Position numbers and translations under genes: made by a program. Below, one piece after another: positions 10,675-20,650 of a stretch of DNA of 64,000 nt. Source of the DNA: CAVSUB01 sp963816725 (lineage in GTDB: Bacteria > Acidobacteriota > Vicinamibacteria > Vicinamibacterales > 2-12-FULL-66-21). The notes beneath the pieces are model-generated. The model saw only the letters and a list, made by a program, of their open reading frames with translations, searched no databases and was not told the DNA's origin. Position 1 is the first letter of the stretch. Each line of letters begins with the position of its first letter. Location of the stretch: the NCBI GenBank assembly GCA_963816725.1, contig CAWFMC010000016.1, positions 80,403 through 144,402 of the forward strand, written 5' to 3'.

Positions 10675-11328
10675 TTATACCTTGAACGGACGAGGCGGCA
10701 GGGCGCGTCCGAAGGCGCGAACACGCGCTTCGACGTCCTCGTCAACGAGAAGATCGGTGATCACCGCGACCGCGTGGGCCCCCGCCGCAATCACGTCCGG
10801 CGCGCGCTGCAGCGTGATGCCGCCGATCGCGACGACCGGCTTGCCGCGGCCCGCGGCGTAGCGCACGAGAGCCAGCCCGCGCGCGCCGTAGCCGGTGGCC
10901 TTGGTGCTGGTGGCGAAGATCGGGCCGACCGCGACGTAACTGGCGGAACTCTCGAGCGCGCGATCGATCTGCTCGCGGGTATGCGTCGACACGCCGACGA
11001 TCGCCGAGTCCCCCACGATCGCCCGCGCCTCCGCGACGCTGAGATCATCCTGCCCGACGTGGACGCCGTGCGCGCCCGCAGCACGGGCGATATCCGCGCG
11101 ATCGTTGACGATCACCTGCGTCGGCGTGCCTGCGGCTCGCCGCATGATCTCCTGCGCGAGCGCGAAGAGCCCACCGGACGAGCCCGATTTCTGACGCAGC
11201 TGCAGGAGTGGCGCGCCGCCGGCGATGCACGCGGACGCTACCGCTGCGGCATCGCGCTGTCGCGCGGCGCACACGTCCGTATCGATGATCGCGTAAAGGA
11301 TGGGAGCCTCGAGCGTGCCGGCGGTCAG
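10675..11328 (-). CDS. thiE: Thiamine-phosphate synthase
   Basis: Joins the thiazole and pyrimidine moieties to give thiamine phosphate. It is a TIM barrel with LLQLRQK near residue 45, VNDRADIA near 78, GVHVGQDD near 93, GPIFATSTK near 140 and AIGGIT near 175. No ATG or GTG lies near the expected start. The likely start is CTG at 11328-11326, giving a CTGA overlap with the accC stop; the open frame extends upstream inside accC, so the start is uncertain. The pairing with accBC is unusual and probably means co-transcription only. Confidence 0.82.
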   Translation of the reverse strand: MTAGTLEAPILYAIIDTDVCAARQRDAAAVASACIAGGAPLLQLRQKSGSSGGLFALAQEIMRRAAGTPTQVIVNDRADIARAAGAHGVHVGQDDLSVAEARAIVGDSAIVGVSTHTREQIDRALESSASYVAVGPIFATSTKATGYGARGLALVRYAAGRGKPVVAIGGITLQRAPDVIAAGAHAVAVITDLLVDEDVEARVRAFGRALPPRPFKV

Positions 11329-12695
11329 ACCGCCTCGGCGAGGCGACTCGGTTTCTTCTCGACGATGTAGCGTTCCATGAAGGCCGTGCTCAGCCGGCCG
11401 GCGACGAAGTCCGGCTCCGCGAGGATCTTCAGGTGGAGCGGGATCGACGTCTTGATGCCCTCGATCACCGTCATCTCCAGCGTGCGCCGCATCCGGGCGA
11501 TCGCTTCCTGCCGGTCGCGCCCGTGCACGATGATCTTGGCGATCAGCGAATCGTAATAGGGCGGGATGGTGCACTCGGAGTGCGCGAAGGTGTCGATCCG
11601 CACGCCGGGACCGCCCGGCACGCTGAAGGCCCGGATCACCCCTGGCGACGGGGCGAACGTTTCCGGATCTTCGGCGTTGATCCGGCACTCGATCGAGTGG
11701 CCGGTAAAGGTGACGTCTCCCTGCTTGAACGAGAGCCGCTCGCCAGCCGCGATCCGGATCTGCTCCTTGACGATGTCCACCCCGGTCAGGAACTCGGTGA
11801 CCGGATGCTCGACCTGAAGGCGGGTGTTGACCTCGAGGAAATAGAAGTTGCCCTTGTCATCGAGCAGGAACTCGAACGTGCCGGCGTTGGTGTACTGCAC
11901 CGCGCGGGCGGCATCGACGACCGTGCTGCCCAACTTGCGGCGCATGCGATCCGTGAGCGCGACGGATGGCGCTTCCTCGATCAGCTTCTGATGGCGGCGC
12001 TGAATCGAGCACTCGCGCTCGCCGAGGTGGACCACGGCGCCGTGATGATCGCCGAGCACCTGCACCTCGATGTGGCGCGGGTTCTCGACGTACTTCTCGA
12101 CGTAGACATCCCCGAGGCCGAACGCCGCCTCCGCCTCGCGCTGCGCGGTCTTGAGCGCCTTGCCCATCTCGCCGGCGTTGCGAATGACCCGCATGCCGCG
12201 GCCGCCGCCGCCGGCGACCGCCTTGATGATCACCGGGAAGCCCAGCTCGCGCGCGATCTTGAGCGCCTTCTCCTCGCCGTCGACGGGGCCGTCGCTGCCG
12301 GGCAGGATCGGCACGCCGGCCTTCCTCATCGCGCGCCGGGCCCGGGCCTTGTCGCCGAGCAGCCGGATGATGTTCGGCGCCGGTCCGATGAACTTGATGT
12401 GGCAGGCCTCGCACACTTCCGCGAGGTAGGCGCTCTCCGAGAGAAAGCCGTAGCCGGGATGGATCGCGTCGGCGCCGGTGATCTCGGCCGCGCTCAGCAC
12501 GGCCGGCACGCTCAGATAGCTGTCCGCGCTCCGGGCCGGGCCGATGCACACGTCCTCATCGGCGAACCGCACGTGCAGCGAGTTCTCGTCGGCCTCGGAG
12601 TAGACGGCGACGGTGCGGATCCCCAGCTCCCGGCAGGCGCAGATGATGCGAAGGGCGATTTCGCCGCGGTTGGCGATCAGGATTTTCTTGAACAT
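11325..12695 (-). CDS. accC: Acetyl-CoA carboxylase, biotin carboxylase subunit
   Basis: ATP-dependent carboxylation of biotin on AccB, the first half-reaction of malonyl-CoA synthesis. The biotin carboxylase N domain starts MFKKILIANRGEIA. The ATP-grasp glycine-rich loop GGGGRGMRV lies near residue 165 and EVNTRLQVEHPVTE near 288-301. The 456-aa length is typical. It follows accB by 29 bp. Confidence 0.97.
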   Translation of the reverse strand: MFKKILIANRGEIALRIICACRELGIRTVAVYSEADENSLHVRFADEDVCIGPARSADSYLSVPAVLSAAEITGADAIHPGYGFLSESAYLAEVCEACHIKFIGPAPNIIRLLGDKARARRAMRKAGVPILPGSDGPVDGEEKALKIARELGFPVIIKAVAGGGGRGMRVIRNAGEMGKALKTAQREAEAAFGLGDVYVEKYVENPRHIEVQVLGDHHGAVVHLGERECSIQRRHQKLIEEAPSVALTDRMRRKLGSTVVDAARAVQYTNAGTFEFLLDDKGNFYFLEVNTRLQVEHPVTEFLTGVDIVKEQIRIAAGERLSFKQGDVTFTGHSIECRINAEDPETFAPSPGVIRAFSVPGGPGVRIDTFAHSECTIPPYYDSLIAKIIVHGRDRQEAIARMRRTLEMTVIEGIKTSIPLHLKILAEPDFVAGRLSTAFMERYIVEKKPSRLAEAV

Positions 12696-12724
12696 GGTGG
12701 CTGCAGCACTCGGGGCCGGCGCGC

Positions 12725-13201
12725 TCAGGTGGTCCTGATCGCGAACAGCCGCTCTCCGTACTGGACCGGCTTACCGTTCTCGACGTAGGCGCTCACGAGC
12801 TCACCGTCGTACTCCGACGTGATCTCGTTCATCAGCTTCATCGCTTCGATGATGCAGATGACCTGATCCTTCTTCACCCGCTCACCGATCTCGACGAACG
12901 ACGCCGCGCCGGGCTCCGGCGAGCGGTAGAACGTCCCGACGATCGGCGACTTGACGACTGCGAGTTCGAGCTCGGCTTCGACCTCCGCCGCCTGCGGCAG
13001 CGGGCCGGGCGCAGCGGACGGCCCGGGTAGTGGGGCGTGGTGGCTCGGCGCGGCCGGTGGCGCCGGCAGGATGTCGGCCGTTCCCGGCACAGGACCGGAT
13101 TTGCGGATGCGGAGCTTCAGCCCGTCCCGCTCGAGCTCGAACTCCGCGAGATCGTGCTGTTTCACCAGCGCCAAAATCCGTTCGATGTCGTCGAATTCCA
13201 A
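12725..13201 (-). CDS. accB: Acetyl-CoA carboxylase biotin carboxyl carrier protein
   Basis: Carries biotin between AccC and the carboxyltransferase. The C-terminal biotinyl domain contains EAMKLMNE, with the biotinylated Lys near residue 120. A Pro/Ala-rich linker (about residues 38-75) joins it to the N-terminal helical segment. The 158-aa length is typical. It is followed by accC; a Xaa-Pro peptidase gene lies 29 bp upstream on the same strand, an arrangement seen in many bacteria. Confidence 0.96.
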   Translation of the reverse strand: MEFDDIERILALVKQHDLAEFELERDGLKLRIRKSGPVPGTADILPAPPAAPSHHAPLPGPSAAPGPLPQAAEVEAELELAVVKSPIVGTFYRSPEPGAASFVEIGERVKKDQVICIIEAMKLMNEITSEYDGELVSAYVENGKPVQYGERLFAIRTT

Positions 13202-13230
13202 TCAGCCTCCGAATGCCCGCCTGCCCCGTC

Positions 13231-14355
13231 TCACCCGCGCGTGAGCACGTCCGCCCCGGACGCGGTCACCAGCACGTCGTCTTCCAGCCGGGCGCCGCCG
13301 AGTCCCTCGACATACGCGCCCGGTTCGATCGTGAACACCATCCCGGGCTCCAGCAGGATCTCGGCCTGGCCCCGTACCGGCCGGCCGATCCGCGGTTCCT
13401 CGTGAACCTCCAGCCCGAGGCCGTGCCCGGTGGCGTGGCCAAACGCCTCGCCCAGCCCGTGCCGGACCAGCACGTCACGTGCCGCGGCATCGACCGCGCT
13501 GGGCAGGATTCCCGGACGGACTGTCTCGATCGCGGCCCGGTGCGCCTCGGCGACAGCGCTGGCCAGCCGGCGCCATTCAGGTGCCGCAGTCCCCACCTCG
13601 ACCGTCCGCGTCAAATCCACGCAGTATCCGTCGTAGACACCTCCGAAGTCCAGCACCACCCCATCCTGCGGGGCCAGGCGGCGCGAGCCGGGCCGGGCGT
13701 GCGGAAGGGCGCCATTGGGCCCGGCGGCCACGATCGTATCGAACGCCGGACGCTCGAACCCCGCCTCACGGAGCAGGCGGTCGATGTCGGCGCTCACCTC
13801 GATTTCGGTGCGGCCTTCCCGCACCAGAGGCGGGACCCGTGCCGCCACTCCGGCCAGCCGCCGCCCGGCCTCGCGGAGCGTCGCGATCTCGCTCGCGTCC
13901 TTCACCGCGCGGGCCCGCTCGATCAGCCGTTCGGTGCTGACCAGCACCGGGCACACCTCCCCGCCGTCCACGTCCACCGGGCTGGCGGTCGAGAGCTCGA
14001 CCGACAGGCGATTGAACCGGGCCACCGACAGCCATTGCCCCTCGACGCCAATCCGCTTCGCCCCGCTCGTCTGGAGCGCGGCGACAATCGTCTCGTCCAG
14101 GCTGACCGGGGCAATCACCGTCTCGCAGCCGGATATCCGGCCGGCCGCGCGGGCCACGACCCCGTATCGGAAGTCCACGACGAGCAGGGTCCGCGCCGGC
14201 AGGAGCAGCAGCGCGCCGGCCGAGCCGTGGAACGAGGTGAGGTAGCGCAGGTTTGGAGGGTGACTCACGATGAGCGCGTCCATGCGGGCGCGCTCGAGCT
14301 CGGCCCGGAGTCGGGCGAGCCGGTCCGCCCACGGGGCGGACGTCTCGACTGGCAT
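13231..14355 (-). CDS. M24-family Xaa-Pro aminopeptidase
   Basis: Cytosolic metallopeptidase that removes N-terminal residues before proline. A creatinase-like N domain (about 1-140) precedes the pita-bread catalytic domain. Metal ligands are visible: Asp in VVLDFGG, Asp in YCVDLTRT, His in GHATGHGLG, Glu in FTIEPGAY and Glu in RLEDDVLV. The 374-aa length is close to PepQ/YpdF-type enzymes. It sits just upstream of accB. Confidence 0.9.
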   Translation of the reverse strand: MPVETSAPWADRLARLRAELERARMDALIVSHPPNLRYLTSFHGSAGALLLLPARTLLVVDFRYGVVARAAGRISGCETVIAPVSLDETIVAALQTSGAKRIGVEGQWLSVARFNRLSVELSTASPVDVDGGEVCPVLVSTERLIERARAVKDASEIATLREAGRRLAGVAARVPPLVREGRTEIEVSADIDRLLREAGFERPAFDTIVAAGPNGALPHARPGSRRLAPQDGVVLDFGGVYDGYCVDLTRTVEVGTAAPEWRRLASAVAEAHRAAIETVRPGILPSAVDAAARDVLVRHGLGEAFGHATGHGLGLEVHEEPRIGRPVRGQAEILLEPGMVFTIEPGAYVEGLGGARLEDDVLVTASGADVLTRG

Positions 14356-14368
14356 GACGTAGCCTACG

Positions 14369-14815
14369 TCAGCTGGCGGCGGGCGTGTGCGGATTTCGCA
14401 AGGTTGCGCGGGTTTTGCGGATCGCGCCGAGGAACGACTCGAGCGCCGACAGGGTCGCCGGCGTCGCGTCGCCGGACGTGGCCGCTGCCAGGGGTTGCAC
14501 CGTCAGCGGGGCGGTGTCCCGTTCGTGGAGGAGGGCCAGGGCACGAATCGCCGCGAGGTTCTCCGGTGCCGCCTTGACCACCATCTCGAACTGCGCGCGC
14601 GCCTCGGCGGCCTTACCCGCCTCCATCAGCGCGCGTCCGAGCGTGACCCGGGCCGACACGTACTCCGGCCGGTGCGCGAGACCCGCCCGGCACGTCGCGA
14701 TCGCCGCCTCCGGCTGTCCGGCACGACGATACTCCTCGGCCAGCGCGGCGAAGGCGACCGACGCCGGATCGCTCGCGATCCGGCGTTTCAGCGCGTCGAT
14801 GCGCTCGGTCTCCAT
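14369..14815 (-). CDS. Small TPR-repeat protein
   Basis: 148 aa with two to three tetratricopeptide repeats (about residues 15-105: AFAALAEEYRRAGQPEAAI, YVSARVTLGRALMEAGKAA, NLAAIRALALLHE). No signal peptide is visible, so it is probably cytoplasmic. It is wedged between a lipoprotein gene (6 bp) and the peptidase gene. In this convoy downstream of pilMNOPQ it may be a pilus-associated scaffold; that is inference. Confidence 0.72.
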   Translation of the reverse strand: METERIDALKRRIASDPASVAFAALAEEYRRAGQPEAAIATCRAGLAHRPEYVSARVTLGRALMEAGKAAEARAQFEMVVKAAPENLAAIRALALLHERDTAPLTVQPLAAATSGDATPATLSALESFLGAIRKTRATLRNPHTPAAS

Positions 14816-14821
14816 GGCTGC

Positions 14822-15826
14822 CTACTTCACGCTCACGGTAGACGACGTCGTGCCCTTCTTGCCCGAGTCGTCGGTGACCGTCAGGGTGACGACGTAAGAC
14901 CGCGCCAGGGAGTAGGCGTGCGAGGTGGTGAGGCCGCTGCCGAACGTGCCGTCGCCGAAGTCCCACCCGTAGCTCTTGATCGTGCGGCCGGGGGCCGGCT
15001 TCGACGCGGCCGCGTTGAAGTTCACCGGCTGGTTGATGAGCGCGTCGGCCGGAGATGACGTGAACGACGCCGTCGGGTCGACCCCGGCGCCGACCGCTAC
15101 GCTGTCGGACTTCTGCGCGGTCCGTCCGAGCGCATCGGAGATCGTCAGCGTGACGACGTAGGTACCGGCGGTGGCGTAGCTGTGGCTCGCCGATACGCCG
15201 GTGCCGCGCCCGCCGTCGCCGAAGTTCCACGAGTAGCCGGCGATCGGATTGCCGGGCGCGGAGCTGCTGGTGCTCGCATCGAAGAGCACCGGCTGGCTGT
15301 CCACTGGTGCGCCCGGCGTGAACGTGAACGCCGGCTTCAGGCCGTCCGGCGGCACGACGATGCCCGGCGGAACGAGGCGGATCGCCGCGGTGCGCGGCGT
15401 GCTGTTGTTGAAGTCGGATCCGACCGGGGTGATGACGATGTCGACCAGGGTGCCGTTGTCGACCGCCACCGCCGGCGCCGCCGGCGCGGTGTAGACGACC
15501 GTCGCCCGCCCGTCGTTGCCGGTCACCAGGTTGCGCGCCGACAGCGTGCCGAAGTCGGCACGGATGCCGCCGATCTGGACCTCGGCGCGGAGCGACAGGT
15601 TGCGCAGCGGCTGCCCGTTCGCGTCCCGCGCGGTGACCGTGATCAGGCTCTGCGAGGCGCCGTCCTGAGTCAGGACGTCGGGCGTGACCGTCAACGCGAT
15701 CGACGTGGCGTACTCGGACGGCCCGGACAACGGCGGCGCCTCCTGATCGTGCATCGTGCAGCCGGCGAGCGTCAGGAGGACGGCCGCCGAAGCGGCCACG
15801 GTGGAAGCGAAACGTAGATGTCTCAT
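14822..15826 (-). CDS. Lipoprotein with Ig-like and two PKD domains
   Basis: A lipoprotein signal with lipobox LAGC (Cys about residue 23) predicts export and lipid anchoring. An invasin/Ig-like segment (about 45-160; TVTARDANGQPLRN) is followed by two PKD domains (about 170-250 and 255-334), each with the YSWNFGDG / YGWDFGDG signature and SHSYATAGTYVVTLT-like ending. The 334 aa end right after the second PKD domain. The position directly downstream of the pilus operon suggests a surface or periplasmic adhesion or assembly role. Confidence 0.82.
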   Translation of the reverse strand: MRHLRFASTVAASAAVLLTLAGCTMHDQEAPPLSGPSEYATSIALTVTPDVLTQDGASQSLITVTARDANGQPLRNLSLRAEVQIGGIRADFGTLSARNLVTGNDGRATVVYTAPAAPAVAVDNGTLVDIVITPVGSDFNNSTPRTAAIRLVPPGIVVPPDGLKPAFTFTPGAPVDSQPVLFDASTSSSAPGNPIAGYSWNFGDGGRGTGVSASHSYATAGTYVVTLTISDALGRTAQKSDSVAVGAGVDPTASFTSSPADALINQPVNFNAAASKPAPGRTIKSYGWDFGDGTFGSGLTTSHAYSLARSYVVTLTVTDDSGKKGTTSSTVSVK

Positions 15827-15871
15827 TGATCCATCACCGAGGATGCACGCGGCCCGGCAGGGCGCGGACCA

Positions 15872-16520
15872 CTAGCTGGTCTTGTCTCCGAAGTTGCCAA
15901 AGTCGACCGAGATGGTTGCCACCGCGCTGACCTCGCGGCCGGTCTGATCGTGGCCGTAGAACGTGACCTCGGCGATGGTCGAGATGATCACGCCGTTGAC
16001 CGTCAGCGCCTTCAGCGGCGCTTCGTCCTTGGCGATGTTGCGGACAATCGTGAACACGCCCGAGACCTCGCTGGTCCCGACCGTCAGCGTCATGCCGCCG
16101 TCGAACGCGTACGGCACGTCGACGCCCTGGACGTTGCGGCCGTCGGCGCGGATGTAGCGGACGTGATAGCGGTCGAGGGTGATGTAGTTCGCGGTGGTCG
16201 GCTTGGTCGGCGAGTCGACCCCGCCGGGATCCTTCATCGCCAGCATCAAGCGCACCCGCCCGAGGTCGTTGAACGTCGTCGGCACGTCGTTGACGATCGT
16301 GACGACATCCGAAGGCAGGTTGCCGGCGAAGCGTCGAGGGCTCCGAGCCGCGCGCCGCTTCGAGCGCGTTGACGATCAGGTACGACGAGCCCTCGCCCTG
16401 GCGCTGCAGCTCGCCGCAGGACGTGACGGCGGCCGCCAGCACGATTGCCGCCGCGGCCCGCGCCGTGCCCGCCCGGAAGGATCGCTTGAATGCTGCACGC
16501 ATGTCTGTTCCCGTTCTCAT
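15872..16520 (-). CDS. Exported lipoprotein downstream of pilQ (frame broken near 16,335)
   Basis: The N terminus (ATG 16520, or ATG 16502) has a signal peptide ending AAVTSC, a lipobox. The open frame is lost near 16,335 and continues in another frame with NDVPTTFNDLGRVRLML through to the stop at 15872. Removing one base in ACGCTTCGCCGG restores a continuous protein of about 215 aa. The function is unknown; the C-terminal half looks beta-rich with VTFYGHDQTGREV. It starts 4 bp after the pilQ stop, so it is likely co-expressed with the pilus genes. Confidence 0.65.
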
Positions 16521-16523
16521 GAC

Positions 16524-18885
16524 CTAACCCTTCAGAATTCGCGGCGTAATGAAGATCAGGAGCTCGCGGCTGGAATCCTCGACGCGATCCCGCTTGAACA
16601 GCCAGCCGAGGAGCGGCATCCGATAGAGCACCGGCGTCCTGTCGTTCGACGACTGCTCCTGGCTGACGAAGATGCCGCCGATGACCGTGGTCGCGCCGTC
16701 GTTGATCTGGACCTGCGTGTTGGCGCGCTGCGTGTCGATCGGGGGAATGCCGTTGACCTGCCGGCTGAAGTCCGGGGTGGCGTTCTCGATGGTGATCTTC
16801 ATGATCACCGTGTTGGCGGCGGTGATCTGCGGGGTCACCTTGAGTACCAGCACGGCGTCCTTGAAGGTCACGGTGACGGTGTTGTTGGCCACCGTCTGAA
16901 TCGGAATCTGGATACCCTGCGCGACCTCGGCCTCGATGTTGTTCTGCGTCGTCAGCCGCGGCGTGGAGAGGACGCGGCCCTTGCCGCTGCGCTCGAGCGC
17001 GGTGAGCGCGATGTCGAGGTTGAACGCGCCGTTGACGGCGCCGAGCGCGAGGCCGAGCGCGGTGTTGGCGCCGGGAACGCCGAGCCCGACGACGGTGCTG
17101 GTCTTCTCGTTCGCCCCGGCGCGGACGTCTTCCGAGCCCTGCTGCCCGAGACGGCCGCCGACCGTGCCCTGGTTCGGGAACGCCAGTGGCGTGGTGTTGC
17201 CGATGTCCGGCATCGCGCGGCCATTGAGGCCCCACTGGATACCGACCGCACGGGCGAAGTCGCGGCTGGTCTGGACGATCCGCGCCTCGACTTCGACCTG
17301 GGGCTCGGCCCGGTCGATGGTCGCGAGCAGGGCGTTGACCGCATCGAGCTTGGCCGGCAGGTCGGTGATGATCAGCGTGTTGGTGCGGTCGTCGACCTGC
17401 ACGTCGCCGCGCGCCGACAACACCGCGCGCTTGACCAGCGGCGCCGCGCCGGAGGCCCGGGCGTAACTGAGGGAGAAGGTGCGGACCGCGAGCGTCCCGG
17501 CGTCAGCCGCGGACTTGGCCAGGGCCTGTCGCGAGTCCTGCTCCTTGCGCAGCGTATCGACGCGCGCGATGCGGACGATGGTGCCGTCGACGGTGTAATC
17601 GAGCTGGTTGCCGCGCAGGATGACGTCGAGCGCCTGGTCCCACGGCACCTCGTTCAGGATGATGTCGACGGTGCCCTGCACGTCCGGATCGATGACCATG
17701 TTGAGGCCGCTGATCTCGGAGAAGCCGCGCAGCACCGCGCGCAGGTCGGCGCCCTGGAAATCGAGGCTGACGGGGTGGCCCGTGAAGCGCTTCTGATCGC
17801 CGCCGGCAGCCTGCTGCAGCGGGGTGGCGGTCACCTTCGGGGCGGCCGGCACTGGCACACTCGCGGACGCCGCCTTTGCCGCGGGCACGGACGCGCTCGC
17901 GGGCGCCGGCTTGGCGGCCGGCGCGACCTTCAGCGCGCTCATCGGCTCGGGCGGCGCGGTATCGGCCGGCGTGATGGTCGCGACGTTGCGCATCGCCTCA
18001 GCCATCGTGATCGGCGCCTCGGGAGGCGCCGGCTGGCCATCCGCGGGCGCGAGCAGGACCCGGTCGCCGGCGGCCGCACCGCCTTCGAACACGACGTCGA
18101 GATCGCGACCCGCCGGGCCGCTGCGCTCGACGTGGTAGACCGTCGCGTCGCCGAGCTCCAGCACCGCGCGGGTCACGAGCGGATCCTTGCTGGCGACGCT
18201 GATGTGCAGCTTGCGGACGAGCGTGCCGTCGACACTGACCCGGCTGTCGGCCTTGGACGAGACGTTCGGAAAATCGAGGGTCAGACGGCGAGGCGCGTCG
18301 CTCGATTCCTGGACGCTGGACGGGCACGAGCTGCCCGTTGCCGCTGAACGTCACGGTCGCCGATCCCGGCGCACGCCGGGCGCGGACGCGCTCGAGCAAC
18401 GTCGCGGGACCGGGATCCGCCAGCGGGCTGCTCAGCACGGTCTGCGCGGCCGGCGCCGAGGTCGCCGCGGCGGTGGCCTTCCCCGCCGCCGGGGTCAGCT
18501 CGACGCGGATGGTATTGCGCGCGCTGCGGACCTGGTACTCCGACGGCCCGGTCAGCGACATGCGGACCCGCGCCAGCGACGCGCCGTCCACCGCGACGGC
18601 CTGTTCGAGCTTGATCTCCGCGACGGAGCCGTCAGGCACGACGCTGGCGCGGGCATCGGCGACGCTGACGTTGCGGAGATCGACGAACAGCGTGAGCGGG
18701 TCGGGCCGGCTCACCGCGTAGGCGACCGGCTCGGTCGACTCGATGAGGACGGCGTTGTCGTGCGACGACACGCCGACCAGCTTCACGGGGGCCGACGCGG
18801 CCGACACCATCATGCTGGCAGCCAGCGCCATCGCCGCCGCCGCGGCGACGCGGCGGGACGGAACGAGGATCCTGTGCGCGATCAT
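16524..18885 (-). CDS. pilQ: Type IV pilus secretin PilQ (frame broken near 18,325)
   Basis: Forms the outer-membrane pore for the type IV pilus. ATG 18885 begins a signal peptide, followed by an AMIN domain (about residues 30-120, VKLVGVSSHDNAVLIEST). After a frame break near 18,325 the second frame gives a further AMIN-like region, an STN domain (LDFQGADLRAVLRGFSEIS), an N1 domain and the secretin barrel ending VGGIFVSQEQSS...LLIFITPRILKG. The combined length of about 787 aa fits PilQ. One extra base in the GTGCCCGTCCAGCG tract accounts for the break. Confidence 0.88.
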
Positions 18886-18916
18886 CACTTCGGCTCTTTC
18901 GGTTGGTCGTGTGTGG

Positions 18917-19390
18917 TTATCCGCGGCCGTCGGTGGCGCGGACGCGTTTGGGAACTTCACGTTGCTTGACGAGCGACAGCGGGTCGTGCACGTCCTGCGA
19001 GAACACCACGCCGTCCTGGGTGATGGTCTTGACCGATCCGTCGGCGAGGCGATCGCCGCTGCGGATGATGTAGGTCTTGTGGTCCGGCGACTGGATCATC
19101 GCCAGGTAGCCGGAGGTGCCGCGGATGACGCCCTTCACGGTGATCTCGTTCACCAGCAGTCCGGGCACGCCGCCGACGCCCTTGACGTCCTTCGGATCCG
19201 CGCCGCGCCCGACCAGGCTGACGAACGGATCACGCCGGCCCTCGGGGTTGTAGGTGTAGCCGGCCGGAGGCGGCGCCTGTTCGGCGGCCGCGGCCGGCTT
19301 GGCGGCGGCCGGCGCGGACGCCGGGGTCTGGGCAGCGGAGATGCCCGAAGCCGCGAAGACGATGAGCGTGGCGAGCAGCATCTTGAACAT
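18917..19390 (-). CDS. pilP: Type IV pilus assembly lipoprotein/periplasmic protein PilP
   Basis: PilP links the inner-membrane PilNO complex to PilQ. A signal peptide (about residues 1-20) and an Ala/Pro-rich linker are followed by the PilP/HR domain (GRRDPFVSLV near residue 52, then VKGVIRGTSGYLAMIQS and TITQDGVVFSQDV). The 157-aa length is typical. No lipobox Cys is evident. It is followed by pilQ after 31 bp. Confidence 0.87.
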   Translation of the reverse strand: MFKMLLATLIVFAASGISAAQTPASAPAAAKPAAAAEQAPPPAGYTYNPEGRRDPFVSLVGRGADPKDVKGVGGVPGLLVNEITVKGVIRGTSGYLAMIQSPDHKTYIIRSGDRLADGSVKTITQDGVVFSQDVHDPLSLVKQREVPKRVRATDGRG

Positions 19391-19405
19391 GACGGCCTCG
19401 TTCTC

Positions 19406-20021
19406 CTACTTGCCCAGGGACGGCTGCTTGGGCACCGTCGACGGCTTCTTGCCGGCCAGGCGCGGGTCCTGCAGCACGAAGGTGGTGGCGATGCACTCGG
19501 CGACGATCGTCGCGTCCGGCTGCGGCTGCGGCTTCGCCTTGATCGAGATGTGGCTGATGTTGATGATTCGCGGGAACTTGCTGATCCGCTCGAAGAACGC
19601 CCCGAGGCTGTGATACGTGCCTTCCGCCTGCAGCTTGAACGGCACCTCGACGTACATCGTCTGCTGGACCGACGGCTGCGGGGTGAAGCGCTGGATGGAG
19701 AGGTTCGACTGCGTCGCGAGGGCCTGCAGCCGGCGCAGGATGTCGGCGACGTCCTTTTCTTCCGGCAGAACCGCCTGGAGGCTCTCGAGCCGGCCTTCCA
19801 GCTCCGCGACCTGCCCTTCGAACTCGGGCAGACGCCGCACGGTAGCCATGCCGCGGGCCGCATCGGTGCGCAAGCGAGGTCAGGCGCGTGCGCCGCACCG
19901 CGAGCTCGGCCTGCGCGTCGAGCACGAAGAAGTACCAGAAGCCGGCCGTGGCGCAGAGGCACACGGCGACGAACGCGCCGATCTGCGCCTGCCACGACAG
20001 TTTGCTGAGCGAGAGCTGCAT
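19406..20021 (-). CDS. pilO: Type IV pilus inner-membrane protein PilO (frame broken near 19,875)
   Basis: PilO pairs with PilN in the alignment subcomplex. The ATG at 20021 starts a short cytoplasmic segment and one TM helix (about residues 12-30, AFVAVCLCATAGFWYFFVL), then a coiled coil. The frame shifts near 19,875 and continues as TDAARGMATVRRLPEFEGQ and the ferredoxin-like PilO core to the stop at 19406. One extra base restores a protein of about 205 aa. Confidence 0.84.
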
Positions 20022-20040
20022 GTGCGTCCTGCCCGTTCCG

Positions 20041-20650
20041 TTACTTCGCCGCGCGCGGCTTGACCGGCGCTGCCGGCACCGGCATGTCCGGATCCACGTA
20101 GTTGGCCTTCACCACGAACTTGACGACGTCGCCGGTCTTGGCGTCGGTGGTCAGCTGGCTGTCGATGATCTCGACCGGCTTGCGGAACCACTTCGTGTCC
20201 TCGATGCTGGCGACGAAGTCCGACAGCGCGGTCATCGTGGTGGCGTAGCCGTCAAGGGTGAACTCGGTGTCCGCCTGCTTCATGTCGGCCAGCCACAGGC
20301 GATCAGGCACGCTGCGGCTGATCTGATCGAGGACGCGCACCGGCGCGGTCTGCCCCTTGCGGAGCTGCTCGATCAGCGTGACGCGCTGCTGGAGTTGCGC
20401 CTTGCGGGCCTCGAACTTCTGGACCTTGGAGAGCACCGCGCGGAGCTGCCGGGTATCGAGCTCGGCGCTGGCGATGTCGATGTCGAGCAGCTGCGACTGC
20501 TGGTGCAGCGACCAGAACCACCAGCCGAGCCCGAGGACGGTGACGAGGAGTACCGCCGACGCGCCGAGCGTGACGCGGCGGGCCTCCGTCATGAGCCGCC
20601 GGCGCCTTCGCGACCTTGCGCTCGGTGGTGAGAAGATTGATGCGAATCAT
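20041..20650 (-). CDS. pilN: Type IV pilus inner-membrane protein PilN (frame broken near 20,605)
   Basis: The N terminus MIRINLLTTER is the canonical PilN peptide that binds PilM. After a one-base shift near 20,605 the frame continues with a TM helix (VLLVTVLGLGWWFWSL), a coiled coil and a periplasmic ferredoxin-like fold. The combined length is about 202 aa. The ATG at 20650 overlaps the pilM stop by 4 bp. Confidence 0.88.

Noticed and set aside
7572..10685. 1,037-codon plus-strand open frame opposite the channel and APC transporter
   Set aside because: Antisense shadow: composition is Asp/Arg/His-rich with no domain, and both opposite-strand genes are clear.
16194..18347. Long plus-strand frame opposite pilQ
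   Set aside because: Shadow of the secretin gene; the secretin motifs on the minus strand are unambiguous.
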